Positions 44,982 to 53,543 of a stretch of DNA of 64,000 nucleotides are shown here, piece by piece. Below the pieces are notes generated by a model. That model saw nothing but the letters and a program-made list of their open reading frames with translations, had not been told where the DNA came from and did no database searches. The translations under genes and the position numbers were made by a program. Every line of letters starts with the position of its first letter. Position 1 is the first letter of the stretch. This DNA is from an uncultured bacterium (GTDB lineage Bacteria > Planctomycetota > Phycisphaerae > Phycisphaerales > UBA1924), in assembly GCA_903834785.1 (NCBI GenBank), contig CAILKP010000061.1, positions 1 through 64,000 on the forward strand. Direction: 5' to 3'.

Positions 44982-46292
44982 TCACGGCCCCAGCAGCACG
45001 TCGCCGGTCTCCGGGACCTCGCGGCCCTCCAAAGGCTTCATCCATCGCCGCCCGGTTGACCGCGTCTGCTGCTCCAGGCTCCGGGGCAGCCAGATGTTGT
45101 CACCCGTAGCCGGATCACGGGGTGCCGTCACCCAGACCACCGTACCAAGATTGTCCAGCACCTGCTGACCCCGCCCACCGTGATTCGGGGAGTTCTCCTC
45201 CGGATCGCACATCTCACCCCGGAAAGCGCGAAGCGTCATCGGGTTCCGATCAGCCGCGACAACCCGCCGCTCGCCCTCGAGCAGCAGCACCTCACCCGCC
45301 CGCGGCACCTGCATCGAGTAGCCGATCTTCTCAAGGCACGAGTAATCACGCGAACTGGCACACAGGCCGCTCATGCACGCGGAGTTGCCAGAACACCCCA
45401 TGCTCGCCACGGGCGTGTACTGCTCTCGGGCAAGCACAAAGAAGTTCTCGGAGTTCGACTGCCCCGGCTTGCCCACATTGCCCCATACGTTGCCAAACCC
45501 CGCCGTGGCAACCGGCATCCGCCCCTGATAGTCCCGGGCATACTGGCCCATCGCCAGGCCAACCTGCTTGAGGTTTGAGCCGCACCAGGCGACGCGTGCC
45601 TTCTCGCGAGCCGCCGAAACCACCGGCACACCCACACTCAGCAGCACAACCGCCGCGGCAACCGCTCCGCCCACATCCAGCATGCGAATCCCCCGCAGCC
45701 CCGAACGCGAGGCCGCGGGCGCTACCGGGTCCAGCTTCATCCGCGATTCGCTTCGCTCAATCTCCGCCTGAACCCCCGCCAGTGCCGCTGAAATGCGGGA
45801 CTCGCGTGTTCCGGCGATCTCCCGCAGCGTCGCGGCATCGGTAATCTCAAGAGCCCCGAGCACGCCAGCCAGTTCTGCCGCATCCCGCGACATCGCCGCC
45901 GGCACGCGCGAGGCGTCGTAGCCGTTGTTGCTCAGCGCAAACAGCGCATCGTGCTGGGCATCTGTCAGTTCCGCGCCCTCAACACCGTCGTCTTCAGGAT
46001 GAAGATCCTCGCCAACCACCGGCCGCTGGGCACCCGCCGTCTGGCGAATCCGCCCCAGCGTCTTGGCCATCAGGCTCGGGCACAGCGGGCCGACGCCATC
46101 GCAGCCTTCGCGGTCGCCATCCAGCGCACGCAGGGCCTCGACAATCGCCGGGTCCACGCGCTCGCAGCAAAGGTCCGAGAACTCCCACCCTCGCTCCACG
46201 CACGCATCCACCAGCTTCTGCTCGTGCTCGCCCAGCGATGCCGGGTGCTCGCCCTCGAACCGCTTGCCGTTGATGTTGAAAGGGTCACTCAT
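44982..46292 (-). CDS. Probable sigma-factor-linked membrane protein with pseudopilin-like ectodomain
   Basis: A 436-residue protein encoded 73 bases after an ECF sigma factor gene, so it may be an anti-sigma factor or partner. The N-terminal 235 residues are soluble and contain several Cys ('FSDLCCERVD'). One membrane helix ('VGGAVAAAVVLLSVGVPVV') is followed by 'AREKARVAWCGSNLKQVGLAM', the start of the DUF1559-like domain otherwise found behind prepilin leaders, and a Cys-rich loop. GAAGGTGA precedes the ATG at 46292. Confidence 0.6.
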   Translation of the reverse strand: MSDPFNINGKRFEGEHPASLGEHEQKLVDACVERGWEFSDLCCERVDPAIVEALRALDGDREGCDGVGPLCPSLMAKTLGRIRQTAGAQRPVVGEDLHPEDDGVEGAELTDAQHDALFALSNNGYDASRVPAAMSRDAAELAGVLGALEITDAATLREIAGTRESRISAALAGVQAEIERSESRMKLDPVAPAASRSGLRGIRMLDVGGAVAAAVVLLSVGVPVVSAAREKARVAWCGSNLKQVGLAMGQYARDYQGRMPVATAGFGNVWGNVGKPGQSNSENFFVLAREQYTPVASMGCSGNSACMSGLCASSRDYSCLEKIGYSMQVPRAGEVLLLEGERRVVAADRNPMTLRAFRGEMCDPEENSPNHGGRGQQVLDNLGTVVWVTAPRDPATGDNIWLPRSLEQQTRSTGRRWMKPLEGREVPETGDVLLGP

Positions 46293-46365
46293 AGAAACCG
46301 GTTCACCTTCACCAACACGCCACTGCCGCCTTGCTCGCCGCGAACAACAACCATCAGGACACGCT

Positions 46366-47001
46366 TCACTCTTCAGGCCGATTCTCGGCCGATTCCTTCC
46401 ACTTCCGACCAAACGCCGCGACCGCCGAGTGCAACCGACTCTTGACAGTTCCCAGCGGAATCTGCAGAACATCGGCGATCTGGTTGTAGCTCATCCGCTG
46501 GAAATACGCCAGCAAGATGACCTCTCGCAAACTTGGAGGCAGTGCTGCCACTGCCCGTTGAACGCTCCGCTCTTGTTCCGCTGCCGAGACCTCGGCACCG
46601 GGTATCGGGTCCTTCCCGGCAATCAGGTCCGCGAAGGTCGTTCCTTCGCCGGATCCGCCGCCACGGCCGGCTCCTTGGATCGGAGAACTCAGATCCAACG
46701 CCCTGCGGCGATTTGTCTTACGCAGCAAGTCCCGGGCTTTGTTCGCGGCAATCGTAAAAAGCCACGGTTCAAACCGACGCTCGGCGTCATAGCTCTCCGC
46801 CGAGAGGTGAACCTGGATGAACGTCTCTTGAAAAACGTCGTCCGCCGCAGCACGATCCCCCACCAGACGCAGCAAAAACCGCATCAGCTTGTCGTGATGC
46901 CGACGCATCAGCTCCTCCAGCGCGCTCGTCTCCCCACTCCGATAAGCTCTCATCAAGTCTGGGTCGCTGCGAGAATCCAAGAAATCGGCCCTTTCGTCCA
47001 T
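46366..47001 (-). CDS. ECF-type RNA polymerase sigma factor
   Basis: Sigma-70 group IV. Region 2 is visible in 'LLRLVGDRAAADDVFQETFI' and 'FEPWLFTIAANKARDLLRK'; region 4 in 'LREVILLAYFQRMSYNQIAD' and 'LGTVKSRLHSAV'. The start at 47001 gives 211 residues. A Gly-rich insertion joins regions 2 and 4. The next gene probably encodes its regulator. Confidence 0.9.
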   Translation of the reverse strand: MDERADFLDSRSDPDLMRAYRSGETSALEELMRRHHDKLMRFLLRLVGDRAAADDVFQETFIQVHLSAESYDAERRFEPWLFTIAANKARDLLRKTNRRRALDLSSPIQGAGRGGGSGEGTTFADLIAGKDPIPGAEVSAAEQERSVQRAVAALPPSLREVILLAYFQRMSYNQIADVLQIPLGTVKSRLHSAVAAFGRKWKESAENRPEE

Positions 47002-47202
47002 CGGCCGACGCTGATCGTCAGACGGGGGTGAAAGTGTACCGACCCCGATCCACCACTTCCCCACGCACAAACCCTTGTACTCAAACATCCGTTTCGGTGA
47101 CCACTTTGACCGTTTCCCCGGTTCCGGGTGCGTGCCTGCGTCCCATTGACTTTCTCCTTCCCTTTCTTGTCCCCCACCGCTCCCCTTCCTCTACGCTCTG
47201 CC

Positions 47203-47835
47203 GTGCCCCCTGCTCCCTCCACCTCCTCCCCCAAACCCGCGGTCTTCCTCGACCGTGATGACACCATTCTGAACACTACCCCCCGCACCGCTCTCACCGC
47301 GGCACCCGGCGATCTCATCGATCCCGCACTGGTCGAAGTCCTGCCCGGCGCAGCCGCGGCAATCGCCCGCCTGCAGGCCGCCGGGTTCACGGTGGTCGTC
47401 ATCTCCAACCAGGGCTCCGTCGCCCGCGGCCTGGCCTCGCTGGCCCAGGTCGAACTCATCAACGACACCTTCCGCAAGCTCCTACGCCCTCTGCCCCCAC
47501 TGCCCGTCTACTACTGCCCCTTCCACCCCAAGCACCCGGGCAATGCCTTCGGATTTCCACACTCCTGGCAGAAGCCGGGTCCCGGCATGTTCTTCGCCGC
47601 GGCGGCCGATCTCGACCTCGATCTGGCCGCCAGCTACACCGTGGGCGACAAAGTCCGCGACCTGGCCGCCGGCATCGCCGCCGGTCTCCGGCCCGATCGC
47701 TGCTTCCTGCTGGCCACCACGGGGGAGCACCCCCGTCTGGCCGCCAACCCCGCCGCCCTCCCGGGTTCTGTCCAACTTTGTGCCGATCTCCCCGCCGCGG
47801 CCGATCTCATCGTGCAACACTCATCCAACATGTGA
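47203..47835 (+). CDS. HAD phosphatase, GmhB-like
   Basis: Resembles D-glycero-D-manno-heptose 1,7-bisphosphate 7-phosphatase of lipopolysaccharide heptose synthesis. HAD motif I is 'VFLDRDDTI', motif II 'VVISNQGSVARG', later 'KPGPGM' and 'YTVGDKVRDL'. The family zinc loop is only partly kept: 'YYCPFHP' retains Cys and His, but the following Cys-x-Cys reads His-Ser-Trp. GTG at 47203 chosen. Overlaps the heptosyltransferase-like gene by four bases. Confidence 0.82.
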   Translation: MPPAPSTSSPKPAVFLDRDDTILNTTPRTALTAAPGDLIDPALVEVLPGAAAAIARLQAAGFTVVVISNQGSVARGLASLAQVELINDTFRKLLRPLPPLPVYYCPFHPKHPGNAFGFPHSWQKPGPGMFFAAAADLDLDLAASYTVGDKVRDLAAGIAAGLRPDRCFLLATTGEHPRLAANPAALPGSVQLCADLPAAADLIVQHSSNM

Positions 47836-49055
47836 CCGCCCCCTTCCTCCAAACCTCCCGCCGCCCCCCTCGCCTCCCTCCATTGCCACACACCAGGTCC
47901 AACCCGGCCGCCAGCATCAGCCCCGGCACCCCCGCAGCCGCACCGGCCAAGCCGCCGCGGGTGCTCATGTTCATGCCAAGCTGGCTCGGCGATACCGTGA
48001 TGGCAACGCCCACGCTTCGCCTCCTGCGGCAGCATCTGCCGCAGTCCACCATCGTCGCCCTCGTTCGCCCCGGGATCGATGACCTCCTCGCCGGCCTCGA
48101 CTGGCTCGACGATGTCCTGGTCGCCGACCGTACCGCCCTGCTCGGCCCCGCCAAGACGGCCTCACGCCTCATGGCCTTCAAGTTCGATGCGGCCCTGCTC
48201 CTGCCCAACAGCTTCTCCTCGGCCATGACCACGCGCCTGGCCGGTGTGCCCATCCGCCTGGGCTACGACCGCGACGGCCGCGGCATGCTGCTCACCCACC
48301 GCCTCAGCGCCAAGGAACGCCCCGCACCACAAAAGGGCTGGGCACCCGTCTCCGCAGTCAACTATTACTACGACGCCGGACTCTCCCTGCTGGCCGCTCT
48401 CGGCATCCCCGTCGCGCCCGATGCCACCTCGCCAGGCCTGCTCGAACTGGCCCTGACCCCGGCCCAGCAAGAAGCCGGCGACCGCGTGCTGCTCAGCGCG
48501 GGCGTGCAGCCCGAGACCCGCTATTGCATCCTCAACCCCGGCGGCAACAACCCAGCCAAACGCTGGCCGGTCGAGCGCTTCGCCGCCCTGGCCCACCACC
48601 TCATCACCGTCCACAAGCTCCGCGTGCTCATCAACGGCTCACCCGGTGAGGCACCACTGGCCGCGCTGATCAAGCACGTCATCGCTCTGAATCACCCCGA
48701 GGATGAGGCGATGGTCGCCTGCCTGCCCGAACTGGGAATCAAGATCGGCTCGCTCAAGCGCATCGTGCAGCGCTCATGCCTCATGGTCACCAACGACACC
48801 GGCCCGCGCCACATCGCCGCGGCATTCGGCATCCCGTGCATCGCCATGTTCGGTCCGACGGATCACCGCTGGACCACCCTCCCGCTCCGCCCCGACTCAC
48901 AGGCCGAGCGCGTCCTGCTCTCCGACCCCGATCTGCCCGACGACCTCGTCGCCGATGAACACCCCGACCGCTGCCGCATCGACCGCATCACGACCGAACA
49001 AGTCTTCGCTGCGGTGGATGCCGAACTGACCCGCCAGAGCCCCGCGCCGCGCTGA
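47832..49055 (+). CDS. Glycosyltransferase family 9, heptosyltransferase-like
   Basis: GT-B enzyme of the lipopolysaccharide heptosyltransferase family. 'PSWLGDTVMATPTLRLLR' is the N-terminal signature, 'LNPGGNNPAKRWPVERFAA' and 'VTNDTGPRHIAAAFGIP' the sugar-nucleotide-binding part. GTG at 47832 overlaps the GmhB-like stop (GTGA), so the two form a heptose pathway pair. The first 45 residues are Pro/Arg-rich. Confidence 0.88.
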   Translation: MTAPFLQTSRRPPRLPPLPHTRSNPAASISPGTPAAAPAKPPRVLMFMPSWLGDTVMATPTLRLLRQHLPQSTIVALVRPGIDDLLAGLDWLDDVLVADRTALLGPAKTASRLMAFKFDAALLLPNSFSSAMTTRLAGVPIRLGYDRDGRGMLLTHRLSAKERPAPQKGWAPVSAVNYYYDAGLSLLAALGIPVAPDATSPGLLELALTPAQQEAGDRVLLSAGVQPETRYCILNPGGNNPAKRWPVERFAALAHHLITVHKLRVLINGSPGEAPLAALIKHVIALNHPEDEAMVACLPELGIKIGSLKRIVQRSCLMVTNDTGPRHIAAAFGIPCIAMFGPTDHRWTTLPLRPDSQAERVLLSDPDLPDDLVADEHPDRCRIDRITTEQVFAAVDAELTRQSPAPR

Positions 49056-49121
49056 CCCGGCTCCACGCAGCCGCCATCGCGCTGATTGCGCCGGCGACTC
49101 AGCACACTCAGGACTCCCGCC

Positions 49122-50708
49122 ATGCTCAGCTTCTTCGGTAACTCTCACGCACTCCGTCCGCTGCTTGCTCTGGCCTCGCTGGCCGCGATCGCGCTGCTGC
49201 CCGGCACCTCGTTGGCCAAGCTGGCAGCCCCCGCAGCACCCGCGCCCCCCGGCCCCGCAACCAAAGCTGCCCCCCGCCCCGCCACCACCGCGGTCACCAA
49301 ACTCGCCGAAGAGCCGCTTCGCATGCCCGAAGTCGGCCTGACGGTCTACTACCCCGCCGACTTCCTTGCAAGCACCACGCAACTCTCTCAGATGGTCGCC
49401 GGCCAGATCGCCCCCAAGGACCGCTCCTGGGTCATCAACATCTCCACACCCAGGACGACGACCGAAACGCCCGATCCCGTCTCCAAGGCCGATGCGATCC
49501 TCGCCTCCATCAGCCGCACGGTCATCAACAAACCGCTCAAGAGCGGGCCCGACAAGTCCGGCGTCCTGGTCTTCGAACCTGAGAGCTTCGAAATCACCCC
49601 GCCAGGTGAGCGCCCGACTCGCAAAGCCACGTACCTCATCACCGGACTTGAGACCCCCGGCGATCGCTTTTATGCCTTGCTGCCCACTGCCTTTGGCAAC
49701 AAGTTCGGCATCCGCGGCGTCACCGTGCACCAGCCGCGGCCGGATCAGTTCGTCGTCTTTGAGCTCTCCTGCGATGATCAGCAGCTCGAAACCGCCAAGA
49801 GCATCTACGAACTCATCATCGCCACCGCCGTCTTCGAAGACCCGGCCAAGCTCGCAGCCAGCCGCCGCGATGCCGTCGCCGCCGGCCAGCAGCTCCTCCG
49901 TCGCTTCGGACCCGAGGAACTCTTCGCCGCCCTGCCCGCCGAGCAGCAGACCTTCCGCCTCTACCGACCGGGTGCCACCGGTGATGCCGGCGAGGATGAG
50001 GAGCTTGGCTTCCGCACCGTTCGCTTCTCCCGCGCCAAACGCAGCGCGATGAACCCGAACCAGGCACCCCGAGGCGAGGACCCCGAGGGCATCCTGCTGA
50101 ACATCCAGGCCCGCCTGTTCAGCAAGCTCGCCCCAGGCAGCGAGCGATACCAGCTCGTCGACACCATCGCCACCTACTTCATGACGCCCGACCGCTCCGA
50201 TGAGCTCTGGAGCGTCCGCACCTCCATCCGCGACTCAGGCCAAAGCACGCCCGGCGTCCCAGCACGCAAACCCCGCACGCTGACGGAAGTCGGCGCACGC
50301 ACCGGCACCTCCATCTCCGTCTCCGTCACCGAAACCGGCCAGCCCGCCAAAGCCATCACCCCCACCATCGGCGGCGATGGTTACCTCTCCCAGCTTGAGA
50401 TGTACCTATTGCCCCGTATGCTGGTCCGCTCACAGCTCGAAATCGAGACCGGCTTCTACACCTACCGCTCCGAGAGCGAGTCCATCGCACTCCGCCGCGA
50501 TGGCGCCCTCCGCGACCCCGCCCAGGCCGGCGCCTGGACAGTCACCACACGCTTCCGTGAAGGCGACAACCCCCAGACTGCTATCTACCGCGACAACGGC
50601 GACCTCCTCAGCGCCGCCCTGCCCGACGGCCGCATCTGGCAGGCCGCCTCCATGGACCAGCTCATTACCCTGTACAAGAAGAAGAACCTGCCGATCTCCG
50701 ACAAGTAA
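49122..50708 (+). CDS. Exported hypothetical protein
   Basis: A 528-residue secreted protein I do not recognise. ATG at 49122 has AGGA upstream; a signal peptide ends near 'GTSLAK', followed by an Ala/Pro-rich linker to residue 55. The remainder alternates beta strands and helices; two halves begin with similar strands ('VGLTVYYPADF', 'QQTFRLYRPG'). Between the heptosyltransferase-like gene and ruvB. Confidence 0.65.
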   Translation: MLSFFGNSHALRPLLALASLAAIALLPGTSLAKLAAPAAPAPPGPATKAAPRPATTAVTKLAEEPLRMPEVGLTVYYPADFLASTTQLSQMVAGQIAPKDRSWVINISTPRTTTETPDPVSKADAILASISRTVINKPLKSGPDKSGVLVFEPESFEITPPGERPTRKATYLITGLETPGDRFYALLPTAFGNKFGIRGVTVHQPRPDQFVVFELSCDDQQLETAKSIYELIIATAVFEDPAKLAASRRDAVAAGQQLLRRFGPEELFAALPAEQQTFRLYRPGATGDAGEDEELGFRTVRFSRAKRSAMNPNQAPRGEDPEGILLNIQARLFSKLAPGSERYQLVDTIATYFMTPDRSDELWSVRTSIRDSGQSTPGVPARKPRTLTEVGARTGTSISVSVTETGQPAKAITPTIGGDGYLSQLEMYLLPRMLVRSQLEIETGFYTYRSESESIALRRDGALRDPAQAGAWTVTTRFREGDNPQTAIYRDNGDLLSAALPDGRIWQAASMDQLITLYKKKNLPISDK

Positions 50709-50769
50709 CCCCTATCCCCCGGCCACACGAGCATCTGCCTCCCGCTCCCCCTCCGCATTTCTTGACTTT

Positions 50770-50803
50770 TCCCATCCGCGGCCTCTGCGTTCATCCCTCT
50801 GCC
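50770..50803. repeat. Copy of a ~28-bp intergenic repeat upstream of ruvB
   Basis: Its reverse complement contains GGATGAACGCAGAG, which recurs at 51874. A related segment is at 52084-52113. Confidence 0.6.
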
Positions 50804-50817
50804 TTCCCTCCCCTCCC

Positions 50818-51849
50818 ATGGCCATCGAACGCCTCGTCACCACGCCCGCCGCACTGCCTGATGAGGAACCGCTGAACTGGTCCCTGCGGCCCACGCGCAT
50901 CGGCGAATACATCGGCCAGGCGGATCTCATCGCACGCCTCTCCATCGCGCTGCAGGCCGCCCGCGGCCGCACCAGCCCGCTGGATCACGTCCTGCTCCAC
51001 GGCCCGCCCGGCCTGGGCAAGACCACGCTGGCCCACGTCATCGCCGCGGAAATGGGCACCAAGGCCTACACCACCAGCGGCCCGGCGCTGAGCAAAGGCA
51101 CCGACCTGGTCGCCGCACTCACGCGGCTGGAATCCGGTGACATTCTCTTCATCGATGAAATCCACCGCATGCCCATCGCCGTCGAGGAGTTCATCTACCC
51201 GGCGATGGAAGACTACCGCATCGATGTTCCCGTCGACTCCGGCATGCACGCCCGCACGGTGCAGATCAAACTCAAGCCCTTCACCCTCATCGGTGCCACC
51301 ACCCGCGCTGGTCTCATCTCCGCCCCGCTCCGCTCCCGCTTCGTCCTGGCCCACCACCTCCGCTTCTACACGCCCGACGAGCTCCTGGCCATCGTCCGCC
51401 GCTCCGCCCACATGCTGGGCATGCCCCACACCGATCTGACCGCCCTCAAGCTCATCGCCGATCGCTCCCGCGGCACGCCCCGCATCGCCAACCGCCTGCT
51501 CCGCCGCGTCCGCGACTACTCGCAGGTCAAGGCCGCCGGCGAACTGAACATCAACATCGTCCAGCAGGCGCTCGCCATGGAAGGTGTCGACCCGCTCGGC
51601 CTCGATGAGCTTGATCGCCAGTACCTCCGCATCATCGGCACCACCTACAAGGGCGGCCCCTGCGGCGTCGAGGCCATCGCCGCCACCATGAGCGAGGATG
51701 CCGGAACGCTTGAAGACGTCGTCGAGCCCTTCCTGCTCCAGCTCGGCTTCCTGGCCCGCACCCGCCGCGGCCGCATGCTCACCGCCGCCGGTGCTAAACA
51801 CATCGGCGTCGCCCCCCCGCCCGAGTTCGCCGCCGACCCCGAGACGTGA
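50818..51849 (+). CDS. ruvB: Holliday junction branch migration helicase RuvB
   Basis: AAA+ motor that drives branch migration with RuvA. Starts 'MAIERLVTTPAAL' at 50818; Walker A 'GPPGLGKTT', Walker B 'ILFIDEIH', sensor 'GATTRAGL' and the C-terminal winged helix ('LGFLARTRRGRMLT') are present. 343 residues, normal. ruvA and ruvC are not in this window. Confidence 0.95.
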   Translation: MAIERLVTTPAALPDEEPLNWSLRPTRIGEYIGQADLIARLSIALQAARGRTSPLDHVLLHGPPGLGKTTLAHVIAAEMGTKAYTTSGPALSKGTDLVAALTRLESGDILFIDEIHRMPIAVEEFIYPAMEDYRIDVPVDSGMHARTVQIKLKPFTLIGATTRAGLISAPLRSRFVLAHHLRFYTPDELLAIVRRSAHMLGMPHTDLTALKLIADRSRGTPRIANRLLRRVRDYSQVKAAGELNINIVQQALAMEGVDPLGLDELDRQYLRIIGTTYKGGPCGVEAIAATMSEDAGTLEDVVEPFLLQLGFLARTRRGRMLTAAGAKHIGVAPPPEFAADPET

Positions 51850-52109
51850 CTCTCTGGTTAGCGGGCACATCGCAGGATGAACGCAGAGTTCGCGGAGGGA
51901 GAAACACAAGATACGCAAAGAAGAGCCATAAGCAATCGAAGGCGGAGTTTGGTAGGCAGCGGGAGCAAGCAATCGGTCGCATCCGATCGCAGGAGGACAC
52001 GACAGCACGCTGGATCAACCCTCGGCCGCTCACAGTGCAGACGAACCCCGCCTCCTGCCTTCCTCCGCGTTCCTTGCCTTCCTACTCCGCGTCGTCTGCG
52101 CTCATCTTC
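51850..52109. repeat. ruvB-rarA gap with repeat copies
   Basis: Contains an inverted copy (51874-51901, 'GGATGAACGCAGAG' then CGCGGA) of the repeat found upstream of ruvB and a weaker direct copy at 52084-52113. No gene or clear terminator seen. The two convergent genes end on either side. Confidence 0.55.
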
Positions 52110-53483
52110 TCACGCTTTGCCGAACCGGGCCCGCTCCGCCAGCACCGCCTCCAGCCGCGCCCGCAGTTCCAACTCAAACCCGCGCTCGCCCGGCTCGTAG
52201 TACCGCTTCTCCACACCCAGATACGCCTGACCGCTGATGCCCCCCACCGCCCCCGCGGCACCTTGGGTCTTGACATCGTGCGCATACTGATACGCCTCGC
52301 CGCCCGCCGTACCGGCAGACTTGCCCGCCGCCGTCTTGACCGTTTTGTCCTTGATCGCGTACGGCACCGGCACGGTGCGGCCGGTCCGCACATCCGCCAT
52401 CGCCGCATCAATCGCCAGATAGCTCGCGTTGCTCTTGGGTGCCAGTGCCAGATACGTCACCACCTGGCCGATCGTGATCCGCGCCTCCGGCATGCCGATC
52501 CGCTCGACTAAATCCCATCCCGCCTGCGCCACCATGATCCCCCGCGGGTCCGCATTGCCGATGTCCTCACTGGCCAGAATCGCCAGTCGCCGGCAGATAA
52601 ACCGCGGATCCTCCCCCGCTTCCAGCATCCGCGCCGCCCAGTACAACGCGGCATCCACATCACTTCCCCGGATGCTCTTGATCATCGCCGATGCCGCATC
52701 GTAATGCTCATCGCCGCCCGCGTCGTACGCCACGGCCTTGCGCTGAATGCTCTCCTGCGCCGCAGCGGCATCAATCACCGGCCGCGTTCTATCCGGCCGC
52801 ACGCTCGACAGCACCGCAACCTCCAGCGCGCCCAGCGCCTTGCGGGCATCCCCATCACACAGCGTCGCCAGCACGCCAAGCGCCTCATCAGTCACGCTCA
52901 CCCCCATCGCACCATACCCGCGCTCGCTGTCACTGATCGCACGCCGCAGCACCCCGATCACATCCGCCTCACTCAGCGGCTCCAGCCGGATCAGCGTGCT
53001 CCGCGAGGCCAGCGCCGAGTTGACCGCAAACAGCGGGTTCTCCGTCGTCGCCCCGATTAGCGTGATCACCCCGCGCTCCACATCACCCAGCAGCACATCC
53101 TGCTGCGCCCTAGTGAAGCGGTGAATCTCATCAAGAAACAGCACCGTCTGGCGGCCCCCATCCTCCAGCCGCGTCCTGGCCCCATCAATGATCTCACGGA
53201 TCCTCGCCACACCCACCGCAGCCGCGTTCTCGCGAACAAACACACGGTCCGTCGCCAGCGCAACCAGTTCAGCCAGCGTCGTCTTGCCCGTGCCCGGCGG
53301 CCCGTGGATGATCAGCGAACTGACAGACCTGGCCGCGATCATCCGCCGCAGCAGCTTCCCCTCGCCCAGCACGTGCCCCTGGCCGGCAAACTCCTCCAGC
53401 GTCCGCGGGCGCATGCGAACCGCCAGCGGTTCGACCCGCCGCAGTTGCACACCTCGCTTGGCCGCAAACAAGTCGCCGCTCAT
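52110..53483 (-). CDS. rarA: Replication-associated recombination protein A
   Basis: RarA/MgsA, an AAA+ ATPase related to clamp loaders that acts at stalled forks. 'RPRTLEEFAGQGHVLG' at the N-terminus, Walker A 'GPPGTGKTT', Walker B 'VLFLDEIHRFTRAQQD', sensor 'GATTENP', and the C-terminal 'ALYWAARMLEAGEDPRFI' and 'EDIGNADP' are diagnostic. An insertion of about 30 residues near 'AGKSAGTAGGEAYQYAHD' is present before the end. 457 residues. Confidence 0.94.
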   Translation of the reverse strand: MSGDLFAAKRGVQLRRVEPLAVRMRPRTLEEFAGQGHVLGEGKLLRRMIAARSVSSLIIHGPPGTGKTTLAELVALATDRVFVRENAAAVGVARIREIIDGARTRLEDGGRQTVLFLDEIHRFTRAQQDVLLGDVERGVITLIGATTENPLFAVNSALASRSTLIRLEPLSEADVIGVLRRAISDSERGYGAMGVSVTDEALGVLATLCDGDARKALGALEVAVLSSVRPDRTRPVIDAAAAQESIQRKAVAYDAGGDEHYDAASAMIKSIRGSDVDAALYWAARMLEAGEDPRFICRRLAILASEDIGNADPRGIMVAQAGWDLVERIGMPEARITIGQVVTYLALAPKSNASYLAIDAAMADVRTGRTVPVPYAIKDKTVKTAAGKSAGTAGGEAYQYAHDVKTQGAAGAVGGISGQAYLGVEKRYYEPGERGFELELRARLEAVLAERARFGKA

Positions 53484-53543
53484 GCCGGGATGATTGGCAG
53501 GCCCCGACGCTCTCGCCGTCAGGTGCCTGACACCGCGCGCCGC

